A DNA stretch of 64,000 nt. Origin: Enterococcus rotai (GTDB lineage: Bacteria; Bacillota; Bacilli; Lactobacillales; Enterococcaceae). The notes under the pieces were generated by a model. The model was not told where the DNA came from, searched no databases, and saw only the letters and a program-made list of their open reading frames with translations. A program made the position numbers and the translations under genes. The DNA lies in contig NZ_CP013655.1 of the NCBI RefSeq assembly GCF_001465345.1, forward strand, positions 2,218,102-2,282,101, read 5' to 3'. Shown here piece by piece: positions 61,270 to 64,000 of this stretch. Position 1 is the stretch's first letter. Each line of letters starts with the position of its first letter.

Positions 61270-62562
61270 TTGATTAATATTAATACAAAAGCTTACATAT
61301 TAAGGATGATTGTGGATCTTTTTTATTTATACGGGTTACTTTTTTATATTAATAAAAATGACTACACTAAGAAAAAATTAGCGATCATCTTTATTTTCCT
61401 ACCAATAACCTTTATTTTCCAATTATTTAGTGGTCTGGCAGATATGATTCCTATTTTGAGCAGTTATTTTTTATTAAAAAGAAACGGGAAATTTAATCAT
61501 ATTCTTTTAAACAAGCTTACTTTATGTATGCTTATAAATGACGTTTCATCAATCGTAAGCTCAATTATTATGTATTTTGGGTTTTCACATGGTGGAATAA
61601 AAGGGTACACGTATATTTTTATTCAATTGATTTTGAAATTGTTTCTACTATCACTTTTTATCATGTTATACAAAAAATTACATGTTAACTCAGTAATTGA
61701 GCATTATAGCTCCGAATTAACATCAGTTCTGATGATTTATCTATTTGCAGTTTCTTTACTTGTCTCATATGCGGCTCATTATTATGAGGCATTTGATCAA
61801 TTTATTATGGGAGTGACGGGTTTCATTATTGTTCAAACTATATTTGTTATCTTATTTTTTATCCGAATCACATTAAGGCAAAAAGAGAAATACGAACAAC
61901 AATTAGAAAAACAAGAATTGATTAATTTAAAAAATTATACAGACCAATTAGAACAGAATCAAGAACAATTATCAAAATTCAAACATGACTATAAAAATAT
62001 TTTACTAAGTCTAAAAGAGGCTTCAGCGAATAGTGAAAATCAGGTGTTCTTTGAGCAAGTGCAAGAGTTGGAAAACTATTCGAATCATTACATTTCAACA
62101 TCGGATTTGAACTACGGTCACTGCCAAAATATTAAAAATATGTATTTGAAAAGTCTGATTATCTCTAAGTTTCATGAAGCAAAGAAACAACAAGTTTACT
62201 TTAAATTTGAGTGCTATGAAGTAGTCGAAAAAATTCCGATGCCGATTTTTGATTGTATTCGTGTTTTAGGTATTGTTCTTGATAATGCAATCGAAGCGAC
62301 AAGTGAAAATGAAGAACGTACAATATCGTTTATGATTCATCAAGATAATTATCAACTGGAATTTTATATTGAAAATTCTTTTCAAGATCTAGATATTCCT
62401 CTAAACTCTCTACTAAAAAAAGGCTTTACAACTAAAGGAAATCATCAAGGTTTAGGATTGAGTACAATTAAGGATATAAACAAAAAGAATAAGAATATGT
62501 TTGTTCAATACCAAAAAGATCAATATAAATTTTCCACTCAGATCATCTTGATTTGGGAGTAA
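61270..62562 (+). CDS. Bacteriocin quorum-sensing histidine kinase (HPK10, AgrC/ComD type)
   Basis: 430 residues from TTG 61270, with GGAGGGG 5 bases upstream. Five to six membrane helices fill about 1-200, followed by a coiled-coil linker (KYEQQLEKQELINLKNYTDQ). The H-box is SKFKHDYKNILLSL (His at about 239), the N-box LGIVLDNAIEAT and the G-box GLGLSTIKDI. It should bind the inducing peptide and phosphorylate the regulator at 62573, which starts 10 bases after its stop. Confidence 0.93.
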   Translation: MININTKAYILRMIVDLFYLYGLLFYINKNDYTKKKLAIIFIFLPITFIFQLFSGLADMIPILSSYFLLKRNGKFNHILLNKLTLCMLINDVSSIVSSIIMYFGFSHGGIKGYTYIFIQLILKLFLLSLFIMLYKKLHVNSVIEHYSSELTSVLMIYLFAVSLLVSYAAHYYEAFDQFIMGVTGFIIVQTIFVILFFIRITLRQKEKYEQQLEKQELINLKNYTDQLEQNQEQLSKFKHDYKNILLSLKEASANSENQVFFEQVQELENYSNHYISTSDLNYGHCQNIKNMYLKSLIISKFHEAKKQQVYFKFECYEVVEKIPMPIFDCIRVLGIVLDNAIEATSENEERTISFMIHQDNYQLEFYIENSFQDLDIPLNSLLKKGFTTKGNHQGLGLSTIKDINKKNKNMFVQYQKDQYKFSTQIILIWE

Positions 62563-62572
62563 GGGAGGCAGT

Positions 62573-63325
62573 ATGAGTTATCCGATTATTATTTGTGAAG
62601 ATCAAATTATCCAATTAAATCAAATTGAGACTATTATTCAGAATTTTATTCTCTTTCATAATAATCTTTTTCAAATTACCTTAAAAACACAGAGTCCAGA
62701 AGAAGTAAAAAAATACCTGCATAAATTTAAACCAAAGCAGGGAATTTATTTTCTGGATATTGATTTAAATCATAAAATGAATGGGATCGAACTTGCAGAG
62801 GAGATACGATCACATGATGTACAGGCAAAGATTATTTTTATTACAACTCACGATGAAATGATTCCTTTAACGATAAAACGTCGGATAGAAACATTGGGTT
62901 TTGTGGTAAAGGATCAATCATTAGAAAGTTACCGAGCCGAAATCGTAGAGTTGTTAGCTCTTGCCCAGCACAGAATTGACTCTTTGAAAATAGAGCAAAA
63001 TAATGCGTTTGTTTTTTCGATTGGTTCACAAACGTTTCTACTTGATCTACAAGAAATATACTTACTAGAACCTTCAGCGCTACCTCATAGAGTGACACTT
63101 TACACAAAAAACGGTCAATATGAATTTTATGGGAAATTAACAGATATAGAAAAGAAATACCCGGTATTATTTAAAATCAATCGTTCTTGTTTGATTAATC
63201 CTAAAAACGTTAGAGAAATAGAGTTCAAAAAACGTTTGATTTATTTTAATGCAGAATTAACAAGGACATTTGCTATTGGAAAAACCAATAGGATTAAAGA
63301 ACGGTTTCAAAAAATTCTTAACTAA
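62573..63325 (+). CDS. LytTR response regulator of the bacteriocin locus
   Basis: 250 residues. The receiver has acidic residues IICEDQ and the phospho-acceptor Asp62 in YFLDIDLNHKMNGIELAEEI. A LytTR DNA-binding domain fills about 140-250 (IYLLEPSALPHRVTLYTKNG, FKINRSCLINPKNVREIEFK). Such regulators bind paired 9-bp direct repeats, and two such pairs lie in the divergent promoter region of this locus. GGGAGG lies upstream. Confidence 0.93.
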   Translation: MSYPIIICEDQIIQLNQIETIIQNFILFHNNLFQITLKTQSPEEVKKYLHKFKPKQGIYFLDIDLNHKMNGIELAEEIRSHDVQAKIIFITTHDEMIPLTIKRRIETLGFVVKDQSLESYRAEIVELLALAQHRIDSLKIEQNNAFVFSIGSQTFLLDLQEIYLLEPSALPHRVTLYTKNGQYEFYGKLTDIEKKYPVLFKINRSCLINPKNVREIEFKKRLIYFNAELTRTFAIGKTNRIKERFQKILN

Positions 63326-63351
63326 TTTTTGGAAAGGATATCAAATAATAT

Positions 63352-64000
63352 ATGAAACCATTTCCTTATATTCAACAACAAGATGAAAAAGATTGTGGTG
63401 TGGCTTGTCTAGCCATGATTCTAAACTATTATAAAACAGAAATCCCTATCCATAAATTACGAGAATTATCAGGGACCGATTTGGAAGGAACTTCTGCCTT
63501 TGGCTTAAAAAAAACATTGGAAAATTTAGATTTTGAGTGTTTAGCTATTCAAGCAGATAATGAAATTTGGCAGGAAAAAGAATTGCCATTTCCCTTAATT
63601 GCTCATGTGTTAGTCGACAATAGTTTTATGCATTATGTCGTTGTGTACGATAAAAAAGGAGCCTCGTTATCACTTGCAGATCCAGCCAAAGGAAAAGTAA
63701 AAAAGTCAATTGAAGCATTTTCAGCAGAATGGACAGGTATTTTGATCTTACCTACACCAAAGAAATCCTATCGACCGATTAAGGAAAAAGTTAATGGATT
63801 AAGTTCGTTTTTACCAATAATTTGGCAACAGAAAAAATTGGTTTTTCATATTGTATTAGCCTCATTTTTTATTACTTTATTTGGCATTGGAAGTTCCTAT
63901 TATTTTCAGGGTCTCCTAGATTATTTTATTCCATATCAAGCACATTCGGCGCTTAATATTGTGTCTAGTGGATTGATTATTGTCTATCTTTTTCGGGTGT
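63352..64000 (+). CDS. Bacteriocin ABC exporter with C39 peptidase, 3' end outside window
   Basis: 216 residues are visible from ATG 63352. The N-terminal C39 peptidase has catalytic Cys15 in DEKDCGVACLAMIL, His94 in SFMHYVVVYD and Asp110 in LSLADPAKG. Membrane helices start at about residue 160 (LVFHIVLASFFITLFGIGSS). It should cut the leaders after Gly-Gly and export the inducing peptide and the bacteriocins. GGAAAGGA precedes the ATG. Confidence 0.93.
   Translation, partial: MKPFPYIQQQDEKDCGVACLAMILNYYKTEIPIHKLRELSGTDLEGTSAFGLKKTLENLDFECLAIQADNEIWQEKELPFPLIAHVLVDNSFMHYVVVYDKKGASLSLADPAKGKVKKSIEAFSAEWTGILILPTPKKSYRPIKEKVNGLSSFLPIIWQQKKLVFHIVLASFFITLFGIGSSYYFQGLLDYFIPYQAHSALNIVSSGLIIVYLFRV

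Overview
The window is low-GC Gram-positive DNA that most resembles a genus Enterococcus chromosome. Evidence: WxL-domain and LPxTG surface proteins, strong AGGAGG-type ribosome sites with frequent TTG/GTG starts, double-glycine bacteriocin peptides with an EntF-like inducing peptide, PTS sugar uptake, and a zinc-independent ribosomal protein S14 behind a Zur-type box. I cannot name the species. No insertion sequence, tRNA or rRNA was recognised.

Layout. 1-1892: a truncated Mga-like regulator, divergent from a winged-helix regulator. 1955-11566: a WxL surface locus made of two near-duplicate lectin/WxL proteins, a small LPxTG protein, two short WxL proteins, a DUF916/DUF3324 anchor protein, a two-helix membrane protein and a signal-peptidase-I homologue that has lost both catalytic residues. 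11763-20158: mixed single genes, including an alpha-carbonic anhydrase lipoprotein, small hypothetical genes, acetyltransferase, amidase, an amino-acid ABC importer without its ATPase, and a broken small gene. 20189-26140: a sugar island with a LacI regulator, GH13 glucosidase, PTS EIIBC and a dead sucrose-6-phosphate hydrolase gene. The regulator is flanked by two copies of one operator in opposite orientation. 26584-29872: small genes, then a zinc-ribbon membrane protein and a two-gene unit whose proteins share a motif. 29880-30354: an orphan type I-C-like CRISPR array with leader and no cas genes.

30604-33408: secreted LRR-like protein, DUF975 membrane protein and AIM24 protein. 33850-47847: a 14-kb formate/molybdenum island. 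It holds MobA, a formate channel, a MobB-like NTPase, a NuoE/NuoF/FdhA-type NAD-linked formate dehydrogenase with a Cys active site, MoeA, MoaC, MoaA, MOSC, MogA, a second molybdopterin-binding protein and the ModABC molybdate importer. Together these import molybdate, build the cofactor and oxidise formate to CO2 with reduction of NAD+. MoaD, MoaE, MoeB and FdhD are not in the window.

47915-54578: AraC regulator, Zur-box S14 unit, and an oxidoreductase/ThuA/isomerase sugar-acid-type cluster separated by structured intergenic repeats. 54703-60120: LTA-synthase-like protein, TtcA-like thiolase, lipoprotein, SDR protein and a double-HTH AraC regulator. 60194-64000: a quorum-sensing class II bacteriocin locus with two double-glycine peptides and a putative immunity protein on the minus strand. 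Divergently it carries an inducing peptide, histidine kinase, LytTR response regulator and the start of a C39-peptidase ABC exporter. Each of the two divergent promoters has its own pair of 9-bp direct repeats, the likely regulator sites.
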